Below, piece after piece: positions 26,886 through 36,128 of a DNA stretch of 64,000 nucleotides. The first letter of the stretch is position 1. Each line of letters begins with the position of its first letter. The stretch spans positions 4,030,001 through 4,094,000 of the forward strand of contig NZ_FXBL01000004.1 of the NCBI RefSeq assembly GCF_900177325.1. The letters run 5' to 3'. The translations under genes and the position numbers were made by a program. The notes beneath the pieces were generated by a model, which was not told the DNA's origin, did not search any database, and was given only the letters and a program-made list of their open reading frames with translations. The DNA comes from Mesorhizobium australicum. GTDB lineage: Bacteria; Pseudomonadota; Alphaproteobacteria; Rhizobiales; Rhizobiaceae.

Positions 26886-27586
26886 AGCATATCCTCCTGA
26901 CGGGCGCGCTTGCTTTCGGACTGGCCGGCTGCGGCGCCAACCTGGCCGAGGTGGGCAAGCCCCCGGTCATGTCGGCAGTGGGCACCGGGCTCGATGCCAA
27001 TCCGCGCTCGAACTACTATTATCCCAAGGCGCCCGCGAAGCCGGTGGCGCGCAACTCGCTGTGGGACGACCGCCAGAGCAACCTGTTCACCGACGCGCGC
27101 GCGCTGTCGGTGGGCGACGTGCTGACCGTCTACATCTCGATCAACGACAAGGCCAAGTTCTCCAACGAGTCCGAGCGCAAGCGCTCCGCCTCGCGCAACT
27201 TCGGCATCTCGGGCGACTACAACATCAATGGCGCCGGACAGGCGGCGGATGCCGGCTTCGACATCGGCTCCACCTCGTCCAGCACCGGAAACGGCCAGAC
27301 GGCGCGATCCGAGGCGCTGAGCCTGTCGGTCGCCGCCGTCGTCACCGACGTGCTGCCGAATGGCAACCTGATCGTCAGCGGCACCCAGGAGGTGCGCGTC
27401 AATGCCGAGCTGCGCGTGCTGACAATCGCCGGCATCGTCAGGCCCGCCGACATCGGTGCGAACAACACGATTTCCTACGAGCGGATCGCGGAGGCGCGCA
27501 TCTCGTATGGCGGCCGCGGCCGTCTGACCGAAGTGCAGCAGCCGCCCTACGGGCACCAGATCCTCGATCAGGTCATGCCTTTCTAG
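26882..27586 (+). CDS. flgH: Flagellar L-ring lipoprotein FlgH
   Basis: 234 residues. The lipobox LAGC places the lipidated Cys at residue 17. The core contains NSLWDDRQSNLFTDARALSV and VGDVLTVYISINDKAKFSNE, diagnostic for FlgH, and the protein ends with YGHQILDQVMPF. It forms the outer-membrane ring around the rod. Translationally coupled to motE and followed nine bases later by fliL. Confidence 0.95.
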   Translation: MKHILLTGALAFGLAGCGANLAEVGKPPVMSAVGTGLDANPRSNYYYPKAPAKPVARNSLWDDRQSNLFTDARALSVGDVLTVYISINDKAKFSNESERKRSASRNFGISGDYNINGAGQAADAGFDIGSTSSSTGNGQTARSEALSLSVAAVVTDVLPNGNLIVSGTQEVRVNAELRVLTIAGIVRPADIGANNTISYERIAEARISYGGRGRLTEVQQPPYGHQILDQVMPF

Positions 27587-27595
27587 GAAGAGATC

Positions 27596-28132
27596 ATGGC
27601 CAAGGCCGCCGCACTCCCCGCACCACAGGAAGGCGCCCCGTCCAAGGGGCCCTCGCTGGTCGTCCAGCTGGCGGTGCTGCTCGTGCTGACGCTGGTCGCG
27701 GCCGGCGCGGGCTATTTTTCCGGCGGGATGCTGAAGGGCGAGACGGCGCCGGAAGAGAGCGCCGCGGCATCCGAGGACGGCCATGGGGCCAAGAAGGAAG
27801 CCGATCATGGCGCCGCAGCACCCGAGGACCTGGCCGCGGCGGACCTGAAGCGCGGCATCTACAATCTGCCGGCGATCACCACCAACCTTGCCGCGCCAAC
27901 CGACACCTGGATACGGGTGGAGCTGGCAGGCGTCTTCGAGGGCGAGCCGGATCCGACCGTCGCCGATGCCGTGCACCAGGACATCCTCGCCTATCTGCGC
28001 ACCGTGAAACTGCACCAGGTCGAGGGAGCCAGCGGCTTCCTTCACCTCAAGGACGACATGGACGAGCGCGCCCGCATCCGCAGCGAAGGGAAGATGTCGT
28101 CGGTTCTCATCAGGACCATCGTCTTCGAATGA
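27596..28132 (+). CDS. fliL: Flagellar basal-body-associated protein FliL
   Basis: 178 residues with a cytoplasmic start, a membrane helix near residues 22-44 (VVQLAVLLVLTLVAAGAGYF) and a periplasmic domain ending EGKMSSVLIRTIVFE, the FliL signature. FliL rings surround and stabilise active stators. A His/Glu-rich linker (EDGHGAKKEADHGAA) joins helix and domain. It overlaps fliP by four bases. Confidence 0.92.
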   Translation: MAKAAALPAPQEGAPSKGPSLVVQLAVLLVLTLVAAGAGYFSGGMLKGETAPEESAAASEDGHGAKKEADHGAAAPEDLAAADLKRGIYNLPAITTNLAAPTDTWIRVELAGVFEGEPDPTVADAVHQDILAYLRTVKLHQVEGASGFLHLKDDMDERARIRSEGKMSSVLIRTIVFE

Positions 28133-28866
28133 AACGAGCCGCCGTCACCCTCGCCGCCCTTGCGATGCTCACCGCCGGAGCCGCCGCGCAGACGATCGAC
28201 CTCGGCCAGATCACGCGCGGCGCGGACGGTCAGACCGTCGGCACGATCATCCAGCTCTTCGGCCTGCTGACCGTCCTTTCGGTCGCGCCGGGCATCCTGA
28301 TCATGGTGACGAGCTTCACGCGCTTCGTCATCGCCTTCTCGATCCTGCGCACCGGCATCGGCCTGCAGACGACGCCGGCCAACTTCATCCTGATCAGCCT
28401 GGCGCTGTTCATGACCTTCTACGTCATGGCACCAACCTTCGATCGTGCGTGGCAGGACGGCGTCAGGCCGCTGATGAACAACGAGATCAACGAGCAGCAA
28501 GCCTTCGAGCGCATCGCCGAGCCCTTCCGGGCCTTCATGCTCGACAATGTCCGTGAGAAGGATTTCGACCTCTTCGCCGACCTCGCCCGGGAGCGCGGCC
28601 AGAACGTGGTCGAGGGCCAGGCGGTGGACCTGCGAATCCTCGTCCCCGCCTTCATGATCTCGGAGATCCGCCGCGGCTTCGAGATCGGCTTCCTGATCGT
28701 GCTGCCCTTCCTGGTGATCGACCTGATCGTCGCCACCATCACCATGTCGATGGGCATGATGATGCTGCCGCCGACCGTGATCTCGCTGCCGTTCAAGATC
28801 CTGTTCTTCGTGCTGATCGACGGCTGGAATCTGCTCGTCGGCAGCCTCGTTCGATCGTTTTCCTAA
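28129..28866 (+). CDS. fliP: Flagellar export gate protein FliP
   Basis: 245 residues. A cleavable signal (LAALAMLTAGAAAQ) is followed by four hydrophobic segments. The conserved blocks APGILIMVTSFTRFVIAFSI and ILVPAFMISEIRRGFEIGFL are diagnostic. FliP5-FliQ4-FliR1 forms the export gate in the MS ring. It ends the flgB operon. fliQ and fliR are 15-18 kb away in this cluster, the usual rhizobial arrangement. Confidence 0.95.
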   Translation: MKRAAVTLAALAMLTAGAAAQTIDLGQITRGADGQTVGTIIQLFGLLTVLSVAPGILIMVTSFTRFVIAFSILRTGIGLQTTPANFILISLALFMTFYVMAPTFDRAWQDGVRPLMNNEINEQQAFERIAEPFRAFMLDNVREKDFDLFADLARERGQNVVEGQAVDLRILVPAFMISEIRRGFEIGFLIVLPFLVIDLIVATITMSMGMMMLPPTVISLPFKILFFVLIDGWNLLVGSLVRSFS

Positions 28867-28869
28867 TTA

Positions 28870-28877
28870 TTAACCAT
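28870..28877 (+). promoter_or_regulatory. CtrA-type half-site before the first flagellin
   Basis: TTAACCAT begins four bases after the fliP stop. The upstream TTAA partner at N7 spacing is not conserved (TTTC), so this is only a half-site of the kind seen twice elsewhere in the block. Confidence 0.4.
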
Positions 28878-28975
28878 GCTCCTTACCGGTTTGGTAGAGG
28901 AGCGGGCGCTATGACGGTCCCACGCATGACGGACTGATCATCGCAACGACGATCCCAGGCATGATGCCGCCCCGT

Positions 28976-28997
28976 CATACCGGTAAAGCCCGGTATG
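28976..28997 (+). other. 5'-leader hairpin of the first flagellin mRNA
   Basis: CATACCGG (28976-28983) and CCGGTATG (28990-28997) form a perfect 8-bp stem with a 6-base loop, ending 34 bases before the flagellin ATG. FlbT, encoded in this window, binds flagellin 5' leaders in other alphaproteobacteria, so this is a candidate target. No U-run follows, so it is not a terminator. Confidence 0.5.
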
Positions 28998-29031
28998 TCC
29001 CTGTTTGTAACAAGTCTAGGGGCGTATTCCC

Positions 29032-29901
29032 ATGTCCAGTATCAATACCAATTCCTCCGCCATGCTTGCGCTGCAGTCTCTGGCTGCGACCAACAAGGCT
29101 CTCGACACCACCCAGTCGCGCATTTCGACGGGCTATCGCGTCGCCGAAGCATCCGACAACGCCGCCTACTGGTCGATCGCCACGACCATGCGCTCCGACA
29201 ACAAGGCATTCTCGTCCGTCCAGGACGCGCTCGGCCTCGGCTCCGCCAAGATCGACACCGCCTATACCGGCATGAACAAGGCGATCGAAGTCGTGGACGA
29301 CATCAAGCAGAAGCTGGTGTCTGCGCTCGGCGCCTCGGATGAGGACAAGGCCAAGATCCAGACCGAAATCGGCCAGCTGCAGGAGCAGCTGAAGAGCACG
29401 GCGCTTGCCGCGAACTATGCCGGTTCGAACCTGCTCGCCAACGACGACAGCGCAACGCCGCTGCAGATCGTCGCCTCCTATGACCGCGCCAGCGACGGCA
29501 CGACGACCGTCAACCGTATCTCGGTCGACCTGTCGAACGTGGTTCTGTTCGCAGCCGACGGCACCGACGGCGGCCTGCTCGACGACACGATGGCGATCGA
29601 TGTGACCGGCGCCGACGACACCACGATCGAAGGCTTCCTGGCCGACGTTGAGACGGCACTGAGCTCGATGGCGACCGGCGCGTCGAACCTGGGTGCGGCC
29701 AAGACCCGCGTCGACATGCAGACCGAGTTCGTCTCGGCCCTCAAGGACTCGATCGAGCGCGGCGTCGGTCAGCTCGTCGATGCCGACATGAACGCCGAAT
29801 CGGCTCGCCTGTCTGCCCTGCAGACCCAGCAGCAGCTCGGCATCCAGGCGCTGTCGATCGCCAACTCCAACTCGCAGAACATCCTCTCGCTCTTCCGCTA
29901 A
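29032..29901 (+). CDS. Flagellin (first copy)
   Basis: 289 residues. The N-terminal D0/D1 helices (MLALQSLAATNKALDTTQSR, then ISTGYRVAEASDNAAYWSIA) and the C-terminal GIQALSIANSNSQNILSLFR are fully conserved, with a short central variable region. It has the length and style of complex-flagellum flagellins of rhizobia. It has its own leader, hairpin and a strong terminator, so it is an independent unit. Start ATG has AAGTCTAGGGG upstream. Confidence 0.96.
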   Translation: MSSINTNSSAMLALQSLAATNKALDTTQSRISTGYRVAEASDNAAYWSIATTMRSDNKAFSSVQDALGLGSAKIDTAYTGMNKAIEVVDDIKQKLVSALGASDEDKAKIQTEIGQLQEQLKSTALAANYAGSNLLANDDSATPLQIVASYDRASDGTTTVNRISVDLSNVVLFAADGTDGGLLDDTMAIDVTGADDTTIEGFLADVETALSSMATGASNLGAAKTRVDMQTEFVSALKDSIERGVGQLVDADMNAESARLSALQTQQQLGIQALSIANSNSQNILSLFR

Positions 29902-29927
29902 GCCGAACAGCGACTGTTCTGAACACG

Positions 29928-29956
29928 GGCCGCGCTCCGCAAGGAGCGCGGCCTTT
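29928..29956 (+). terminator. Rho-independent terminator of the first flagellin
   Basis: Perfect 11-bp GC-rich stem (GGCCGCGCTCC with GGAGCGCGGCC), GCAA tetraloop, followed by TTT. Confidence 0.88.
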
Positions 29957-30099
29957 GCCTTTCCGGCATAATTCCGTTTCCGCGCCGCCCGCGGCCCCTC
30001 TTCCCACATCGCGAATCACCTTGAAACCGCCGGGCTGTCACAGCTTCCGCGAGCGCTTCCGCGCGTCCCACACCCCTGAAAAACGTTGGTTTTCCGCGC

Positions 30100-30118
30100 T
30101 TAACCGGGCGTTAACCAT
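30100..30118 (+). promoter_or_regulatory. CtrA binding site before the second flagellin
   Basis: TTAA at 30100, seven bases (CCGGGCG), then TTAACCAT at 30111-30118: a perfect match to the CtrA consensus TTAA-N7-TTAAC. It lies 62-80 bases before the GTG start. CtrA itself is not encoded in the window. Confidence 0.75.
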
Positions 30119-30179
30119 AAGCCACTACCAATGATTAACCGTAGCCGACAGCGTAGTGGATTTTTAAGGGGGCTTAGAG

Positions 30180-31172
30180 GTGACATCAATTCTGACCAAC
30201 GCGTCCGCCATGACGGCGCTTCAGTCGTTGCAGGCCACCAACAAGGCCCTGGAAACCACCCAGTCGCGCATCTCGACGGGTCTCCGGGTCGCCGAGGCGG
30301 CGGACAACGCGGCCTACTGGTCGATCGCGACCACGATGAAATCGGACAACAAGGCGCTCTCCTCCATCCAGGACTCCCTGGGCCTGGGCGCCAGCCGCAT
30401 CGACACCGCCTACACCGCTATCAACAGCGTGGTCGGGCTGGTCGACGACATCAAGCAGAAGCTGGTGTCGGCGATCGGCGCGTCGGAGAGCGACAAGGCG
30501 AAGATCCAGTCCGAGATCACGGAACTTCAGAAGCAGCTGAAATTCGCCGCCGACGCGGCGACCTTCAGCGGCGCCAACTGGCTGTCGGTCGATTCGAGCG
30601 TCGCCAACGGCAACCCGGCCGACGGCGAACATGCCGACGCCAAGATCGTCGCCGCCTTCAACCGCAGTTCGGCCGGCGACGTCACGCTCGGCACCATCGA
30701 CATCAACGTCCAGTCCATCAAGCTCTTCGATGCGGCGGCAACCACCGCCGAGAACCAGGGCATCGTCGAGGGTCTGCGGTCGAGCACCACCGGCCTGCGT
30801 GACGACAGCGCCACCACGGCCACGGCGGGAACCTACAACGCAACCGACGGCTATTCGGTCTACACGCTCACCGTCGAAGGCTTCCTCGACACGCAGATCG
30901 AGCAGATGCTGACCGTCGCCGACCAGACGCTGGCGGACCTGACCGACGCGGCAACCGTCATCGGTGCGGCCAAGACCCGTATCGACATGCAGCAGAGCTT
31001 CACCGCCAGCCTGATGGACTCGATCGAGCGCGGCGTCGGCCAGCTGGTCGACGCGGACATGAACGAGGAGTCGACCAGGCTGCAGGCCTTGCAGGTGCAG
31101 CAGCAGCTCGGCATCCAGGCGCTCTCGATCGCCAACAGCAACGCGCAGAACGTTCTGTCTCTCTTCAAGTAG
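30180..31172 (+). CDS. Flagellin (second copy)
   Basis: 330 residues from a GTG at 30180, preceded by AAGGGGGCTTAGAGG. The conserved ends match the first flagellin closely (LQSLQATNKALETTQSRIST; GIQALSIANSNAQNVLSLFK), while the middle is about 40 residues longer and different. Upstream are a CtrA site and a CCACTAC/GTAGTGG inverted repeat in the leader. The two proteins probably copolymerise in one filament. Confidence 0.96.
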   Translation: MTSILTNASAMTALQSLQATNKALETTQSRISTGLRVAEAADNAAYWSIATTMKSDNKALSSIQDSLGLGASRIDTAYTAINSVVGLVDDIKQKLVSAIGASESDKAKIQSEITELQKQLKFAADAATFSGANWLSVDSSVANGNPADGEHADAKIVAAFNRSSAGDVTLGTIDINVQSIKLFDAAATTAENQGIVEGLRSSTTGLRDDSATTATAGTYNATDGYSVYTLTVEGFLDTQIEQMLTVADQTLADLTDAATVIGAAKTRIDMQQSFTASLMDSIERGVGQLVDADMNEESTRLQALQVQQQLGIQALSIANSNAQNVLSLFK

Positions 31173-31206
31173 CAATCGAAAATCGCTACTTACCAAACTG
31201 ATTTCA

Positions 31207-31233
31207 AAAGGCCGCGTCTCGAACGCGGCCTTT
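31207..31233 (+). terminator. Rho-independent terminator of the second flagellin
   Basis: AAAGGCCGCGT pairs with ACGCGGCCTTT (11 bp) around a 5-base loop CTCGA and ends in TTT, 34 bases after the stop. Confidence 0.88.
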
Positions 31234-31264
31234 CAATTTTCGCACAAGCTTCGATCTCTAGGCT
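31234..31264 (+). promoter_or_regulatory. Flagellar promoter element before fliF
   Basis: CAAT at 31234 and CAAG at 31245 (11 bases apart, the second within CGCACAAG), nine bases, then CTAGGCT at 31258. The GTG start of fliF lies 41 bases beyond the CTAG. Confidence 0.6.
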
Positions 31265-31298
31265 GCCGCAAGACATTGTTCCGAGGAGCCGATAATCC

Positions 31299-32957
31299 GT
31301 GCCCGAGCAGATTCAGCGAATCCTTGACAACCTCCAGGCCATGGGTGGTCGCCGGCTTTCGATCATGGGCGCGGTGGCCGCGCTCGTCGTGTCGGTGATC
31401 GTGGTCGGTTCGCTGTGGCTCAACCGCCCGTCCTTCGAGACGCTCTATGTCGGCCTCGACCGCTCCGACGTCAACCAGATCGGCATCGTGCTCGGCGAGG
31501 TCGGCATTCCCTTCGACGTCTCTTCGGACGGAACGTCGGTGATGGTGCCCGTGGGCCGCACCGGGCAGGCGCGCATGCTGCTCGCGGAAAAAGGCCTGCC
31601 GACCAGCACGAATGCCGGCTACGAGCTGTTCGACAATGTCGGCTCGCTCGGCCTGACCTCCTTCATGCAGGAAGTGACCAAGGTCCGTGCGCTGGAAGGC
31701 GAGATCGCCCGCACCATCCAGTCGATCGCCGGCATCAAGGCCGCGCGCGTCCACATCGTCACCGGCGAACAGGGCAGTTTCCGCCAGGCGCAGCGCCAGC
31801 CGTCGGCCTCGGTGGTGATCCGCACCGCCGGCCTCGACGCTTCCCGCAGCGCTGCCTCGATCCGCTACCTCGTCGCGGCGGCCGTGCCGGGGCTGGCGGC
31901 CGAGAACGTGACGATCCTCGATTCCGACGGAACCCTGCTCGCCGCCGGCGACGACCCGGCCAACAACACCGCGACCCGCTCGATGGGCGTGGAGCGCACG
32001 GTCGAGAACCAGATCCAGGACTCGATCCACCGGGCGCTGTCGCCCTATCTCGGGCCGGACAACTTCCGCACCAGCGTCAACGCGGTCGTGAACACCGACA
32101 GCAAGCAGATCGAGGAGACGATCTTCGATCCGGAATCCCGCGTCGAGCGGTCGATCCAGGTCGTCAAGGAAAACAACCAGAACAACCAGAGCCAGTCGAC
32201 CACTCCCACCTCGGTCGACCAGAATCTCCCCAACGAAGGCGCACCCGGCGCGGGCGGTCCGACATCAAGCGAGAAGAACGACCGCAAGGAAGAGATCACC
32301 AATTACGAGATCAACTCGAAGCGCATCGCGACCGTCAGCAACGGTTATTCGGTGACGCGCCTGTCGATCGCGGTCGTGGTCAACGAGGCCCGCATCAAGG
32401 CCGTGCTCGGCGAAGGCGCGACGCCGGAGAAGGTGCAGGAGCGTCTTGCCGCCATCCGCGAGATGGTCGCGACGGCCGCCGGCCTGACCGAAAGCCGCGG
32501 TGACGCGATCAGCGTCAACGCGGTCGAGTTCATCGACGGCATCGACGGCGAGGCGATCAGCGGGCCGAGCTTCCTCGAAACGGCCGGCCGTCACACCGGC
32601 ACGATCATAAATTCGGGCGCCTTCGTGCTCGTCGTCTTCCTGGTGGTATGGTTCGGCCTGCGCCCGCTCACCGCCGCGCTCCAGGCGGGACCGGCCGCAG
32701 CCCCCAGCTTCGACGAGATCCAGCGCTCGCTTCCGGGCGCGGCGGAAAATCTGCAGATCGCCGCCGGCGGCGGCGCACCGGGCGGAGAAGGCGAGGCGAC
32801 GACCGCCCAGCTGGCGCGCTCCAACGTCAACCCGATCGACGAGCTGCGCAACAAGCTGAAACCCGCCCCGCAGGACCGCCTCGCGCGGATGCTTGAGCTG
32901 AACGAAGAGCGCACGGCGCAGATCCTGCGCAAATGGGCGCATCAGGAGGCGAGCTGA
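31299..32957 (+). CDS. fliF: Flagellar MS-ring protein FliF
   Basis: 552 residues from GTG 31299, preceded by CCGAGGAGCC. Membrane helices lie near residues 22-42 and 432-452, flanking the periplasmic ring-building domains (SFMQEVTKVRALEGEIARTI). The C-terminal cytoplasmic tail (RLARMLELNEERTAQILRKW) binds FliG. FliF is the assembly base of the motor. In Sinorhizobium fliF lies next to visN; here it sits between the flagellins and motB, the order I recall from Brucella. Coupled to fliH by TGATG. Confidence 0.95.
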   Translation: MPEQIQRILDNLQAMGGRRLSIMGAVAALVVSVIVVGSLWLNRPSFETLYVGLDRSDVNQIGIVLGEVGIPFDVSSDGTSVMVPVGRTGQARMLLAEKGLPTSTNAGYELFDNVGSLGLTSFMQEVTKVRALEGEIARTIQSIAGIKAARVHIVTGEQGSFRQAQRQPSASVVIRTAGLDASRSAASIRYLVAAAVPGLAAENVTILDSDGTLLAAGDDPANNTATRSMGVERTVENQIQDSIHRALSPYLGPDNFRTSVNAVVNTDSKQIEETIFDPESRVERSIQVVKENNQNNQSQSTTPTSVDQNLPNEGAPGAGGPTSSEKNDRKEEITNYEINSKRIATVSNGYSVTRLSIAVVVNEARIKAVLGEGATPEKVQERLAAIREMVATAAGLTESRGDAISVNAVEFIDGIDGEAISGPSFLETAGRHTGTIINSGAFVLVVFLVVWFGLRPLTAALQAGPAAAPSFDEIQRSLPGAAENLQIAAGGGAPGGEGEATTAQLARSNVNPIDELRNKLKPAPQDRLARMLELNEERTAQILRKWAHQEAS

Positions 32958-33592
32958 TGGCGCTGGCGATCGCCGACTACCTGCCCGACTTCGCGCCACC
33001 GCCCCCGCGCCCGGCGCCGGTCGCGGCGGTTCCTTCCCGCGTCGAGCTGGTCCGCCCTGCCCCGCAACCGGAACCCGAACCTGTCGACGTCGACAGGATC
33101 GTCGCCGAGGCTGTCGCGAAGGCCGAGGCCGATGCCGCGCAGCGGCTCGAGGCGCTTTACGAGGAGCGTGCGGCGGAGGATCGCGCCCGGCACGAGGAGG
33201 AGATGGCGGCGCTGCGCACCACGCTCTCGGTCGAGCTGGCCTCGAAAGCGGCCGCGGCACTTTCCGAGCTCGAACGCAGGGCGATCGAGGAAGCGACCTC
33301 GATCTGCGCGCGGATCCTGGGACAGATCGTCGACGAGAAGGTGCGCGACCGCGCGGTGGCGGCACTCGCAGCTGCCGTCAGCAATGCGGTCGGTGACGCC
33401 GACGCGATCCGTGTGCGGGTCAGCGGGCCGCAATCCCTGTTCATGCCCTTCGCAGCAGCGATGGGAGACCATGCGCGCCATCTCGAATTCGTCGAGACGG
33501 ACGCCTGCGACCTGACCGTCTCGCTGGACGAGACGCTGTTTGAGACCAGGCTCGGCGAATGGTCGTCCGCACTCACGGGAGCAGTCGGTTGA
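32957..33592 (+). CDS. fliH: FliH-like flagellar export protein
   Basis: 211 residues. A Pro-rich N-terminus is followed by a long Ala/Glu-rich helix (residues about 52-110, AEAVAKAEADAAQRLEALYE) and a C-terminal domain (IEEATSICARILGQIVDEKV), the layout of FliH/YscL export regulators that hold FliI. Sequence similarity in this family is weak, so the name relies on layout and on position directly after fliF. It is coupled to motB. Confidence 0.7.
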   Translation: MALAIADYLPDFAPPPPRPAPVAAVPSRVELVRPAPQPEPEPVDVDRIVAEAVAKAEADAAQRLEALYEERAAEDRARHEEEMAALRTTLSVELASKAAAALSELERRAIEEATSICARILGQIVDEKVRDRAVAALAAAVSNAVGDADAIRVRVSGPQSLFMPFAAAMGDHARHLEFVETDACDLTVSLDETLFETRLGEWSSALTGAVG

Positions 33593-34794
33593 GCACTGCC
33601 AATCACGCGGAACCGCATCAAGAGATCCTGATCATCCGCCACGGCGGGCATGACGACCACGACGACCACCATGGCGGCGCGTGGAAGATCGCCTTTGCCG
33701 ACTTCATGACGGCGATGATGTGCTTCTTCCTGGTGATGTGGCTGATCAACGCCGCCAACGAGGAAACGAAGGCCGCGGTCGCCAGCTATTTCAACCCGAT
33801 CAAGCTGACCGACAAGAACGCCAGCCGGCGCGGGCTCGACGAGGAAGGGCAAGGCTCCACCGCCGCCCAGACCCAGGCCCAGAGCGAAACGGACCCGGCG
33901 GCGTCGATCGCTGGCGTCGGCGCGGCCGAGACCGGCAACATGAAGCAGGAGAGCGCGAGCGAATCGGCCGACGCCGAGAAATACACCGACGAACACCTGT
34001 TCTCGAACCCCTATGCGGTGCTCGCCGAAATCGCGGCAGAGACCGGGAACCTGCAGAACCTGAGCGAGAAGGGCGAAGGCGGCGCACAGCTTTCCGGTCC
34101 CGCGACGGGGGCTTCGGGGGGGGAATCCTTCCGCGACCCGTTCGCGCCCGATTTCTGGTCGCAGCAGATCATCCCGGGCGTGGACTCGCCGCCCACCGAG
34201 GACAACACGTTGTCGGAAGCGGGCGAGGAGAAGACGCCGGAGGGCGCGAAGGGCGCCGAAGCCGAGACGCCGGCCGCGCAGGCGGAACGCGCGCCCGCTG
34301 AACCTGTCGATCCGGCCAAGCCATCCGAGGCGGTCGAGAAACAGGCCGCCGAAATCCGCAAGGAGATTGCGCAGGCGCTCGGCGCGAACGGCAAGCTCGC
34401 CGAAGGCCTGACGGTCGAGGCGACGCCGCAGGGCGTGATGATCTCCGTCACCGACCAGCTCGACTTCGGCATGTTCGAGATCGGTTCCGCCGTGCCCCGG
34501 CGCGATCTCGTGCTGGCGATGGAGAAGATCGGCAAGATCCTTTCGGAGCGCAGCGGCAGCCTGCACATCTACGGCCACACCGACGGCCGTCCCTTCGCCG
34601 GCGGACAGTATGACAACTGGCGGCTCTCCACCGCGCGCGCCCATTCCGCCTATTACATGCTGGTGCGCTCCGGCCTGGACGAGAAGCGCCTGACCGAAGT
34701 GGCGGGCTTTGCCGACCGCAAGCTCAAGGTCCAGTCCGATCCGCTCGCGGCCTCCAACCGCCGCATCGAGATCCTGCTGGAGACCGCCGGATGA
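33589..34794 (+). CDS. motB: Flagellar stator protein MotB
   Basis: 401 residues from a TTG at 33589 that overlaps the fliH stop; an in-frame ATG 30 bases upstream is an alternative. The proton-carrying Asp38 begins the single membrane helix in IAFADFMTAMMCFFLVMWLI, preceded by a His/Asp-rich segment. The C-terminal third is an OmpA-like peptidoglycan-binding domain (IYGHTDGRPFAGGQYDNWRL). An acidic linker of about 200 residues, longer than in enteric MotB, is typical of rhizobia. The operon continues with motC. Confidence 0.93.
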   Translation: MSTANHAEPHQEILIIRHGGHDDHDDHHGGAWKIAFADFMTAMMCFFLVMWLINAANEETKAAVASYFNPIKLTDKNASRRGLDEEGQGSTAAQTQAQSETDPAASIAGVGAAETGNMKQESASESADAEKYTDEHLFSNPYAVLAEIAAETGNLQNLSEKGEGGAQLSGPATGASGGESFRDPFAPDFWSQQIIPGVDSPPTEDNTLSEAGEEKTPEGAKGAEAETPAAQAERAPAEPVDPAKPSEAVEKQAAEIRKEIAQALGANGKLAEGLTVEATPQGVMISVTDQLDFGMFEIGSAVPRRDLVLAMEKIGKILSERSGSLHIYGHTDGRPFAGGQYDNWRLSTARAHSAYYMLVRSGLDEKRLTEVAGFADRKLKVQSDPLAASNRRIEILLETAG

Positions 34795-36128
34795 AGCGGC
34801 TGTGCCGGGCCATGGCGTTCGGCGCTTCGCTCTCGGCCGCGGCCTTCGCGACCGGGCCGGCAGATGCCGCGCTGGACACGTTCCAGATGGTCCGCTCCCT
34901 CCAGCTCGTGCAGGACCGTATCGCGGGCGGCGATCACGCCGCCCTGCCGATGCAGCAGAAGATCCTGCAGATGATCGACAAGAAGCTGCGGGAGGCAGGC
35001 CCCGACGACTTCCGCGAGCGCAAGAACATCGAGGCGCTGCTGATCTATGCCATGAGCGGCGGCAATCCGGTCACCGTCGACGTCGCCATCGCGCGGCTGA
35101 AGCCCGACGAGGCGACAAAGCCGCTCACGGATGGAGTGCGCTTCTACATCCGCGGCGATGCAAAATCGGCCATCACGACGTTGCAGTCGATCGACCCGCG
35201 CACGCTCAACAGCGACCTCGGATCGTTCCTCGCCTTGATCAAGGGCTCGATGACGGCGGCCGACGAGCCAAAGCCGGCGATCGCCCTGCTCGACACCGCC
35301 CGGCTGCTGGCGCCGGGGACCCTGGTGGAGGAGGCGGCGCTGCGCCGCTCGCTGCCTCTCGCCGCACGGCTCGGCGACACCGAGCGCTTCCTGCGCGCCT
35401 CCAGCCAGTATGTGCGCCGGTTCCTGCGCTCGCCCTATGCGACGCAATATGCGGACGAACTGGTGAAGGGCATCGTCGCCCTCTACGCCTCGCTCGACCT
35501 GCATGTGATCGAGAGCACCATCGCGGAGATGAGCCGGGAGCACCAGAAGGTGATCTATCTGCGGCTCGCCCGCACCGCCGCGATCGAGGGCCTGCGCGAG
35601 CTTTCCGATTTCGCCGCGAAGAAGGCGGCAGATTTCGAAAGCGTCGCGGCCGGCGAGGACGACCCGCGCGCGCTGCTCTATTCGAGCCTGTCGGAGATCG
35701 CGTCGGAGAAAGGGCCGGAAATCCTCGAACGGCTGAGGTCGATCGACCGCGACAAGCTCGCCGGACCCGACCGGCAATTGCTGGACGCGGCGATCTCCGT
35801 CGCCACCGGCATCATGACCTCGCCGAACGATCCGGCCCCGCCGGCGCCGGTCGCGGCGGCCGAGCCTGAACCGGAGCCGCAGCCCGTCGCACATGCGCCG
35901 GCGCCTGAACAGCCGGAGCCGCCGCAGGCGATGGACATTGCCGCCGCGCGTCCGGCGCACGCCTCCGCCGAGCCGCCGCCATTGGCCGTGCAACGCGTCG
36001 ACCGGCGGCCGGACCCGCCCGTCCTGCCCGTCGATGCCAGCGCCTCGGCGGAAGAACCCTTGCCCCTCGTCAGCGAGACGCGGCGCAAGCTGGAGGAAAT
36101 CGACAAGATGCTCGAAGGGGCCAAATGA
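34791..36128 (+). CDS. motC: Periplasmic motility protein MotC
   Basis: 445 residues with signal peptide (MAFGASLSAAAFATGPADAA) and a helical repeat body. The N-terminal mature part VRSLQLVQDRIAGGDHAALP matches MotC of rhizobia. The C-terminal 90 residues are Pro/Glu-rich. MotC binds the periplasmic part of MotB and is needed for stator function; MotE assists its folding. It is coupled by ATGA overlaps to motB before and fliK after. Confidence 0.88.
   Translation: MKRLCRAMAFGASLSAAAFATGPADAALDTFQMVRSLQLVQDRIAGGDHAALPMQQKILQMIDKKLREAGPDDFRERKNIEALLIYAMSGGNPVTVDVAIARLKPDEATKPLTDGVRFYIRGDAKSAITTLQSIDPRTLNSDLGSFLALIKGSMTAADEPKPAIALLDTARLLAPGTLVEEAALRRSLPLAARLGDTERFLRASSQYVRRFLRSPYATQYADELVKGIVALYASLDLHVIESTIAEMSREHQKVIYLRLARTAAIEGLRELSDFAAKKAADFESVAAGEDDPRALLYSSLSEIASEKGPEILERLRSIDRDKLAGPDRQLLDAAISVATGIMTSPNDPAPPAPVAAAEPEPEPQPVAHAPAPEQPEPPQAMDIAAARPAHASAEPPPLAVQRVDRRPDPPVLPVDASASAEEPLPLVSETRRKLEEIDKMLEGAK

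Noticed and set aside
29000..29020. CAAGTCTAGG before the first flagellin as another copy of the flagellar promoter element
   Set aside because: CAAG and CTAG are adjacent instead of nine bases apart, and the site lies within 25 bases of the start codon.
28870..31299. Sigma-28 (FliA) or sigma-54 promoters for the flagellins and fliF
   Set aside because: No TAAA-N15-GCCGATAA or GG-N10-GC patterns with proper flanks are seen, and no fliA gene is present.
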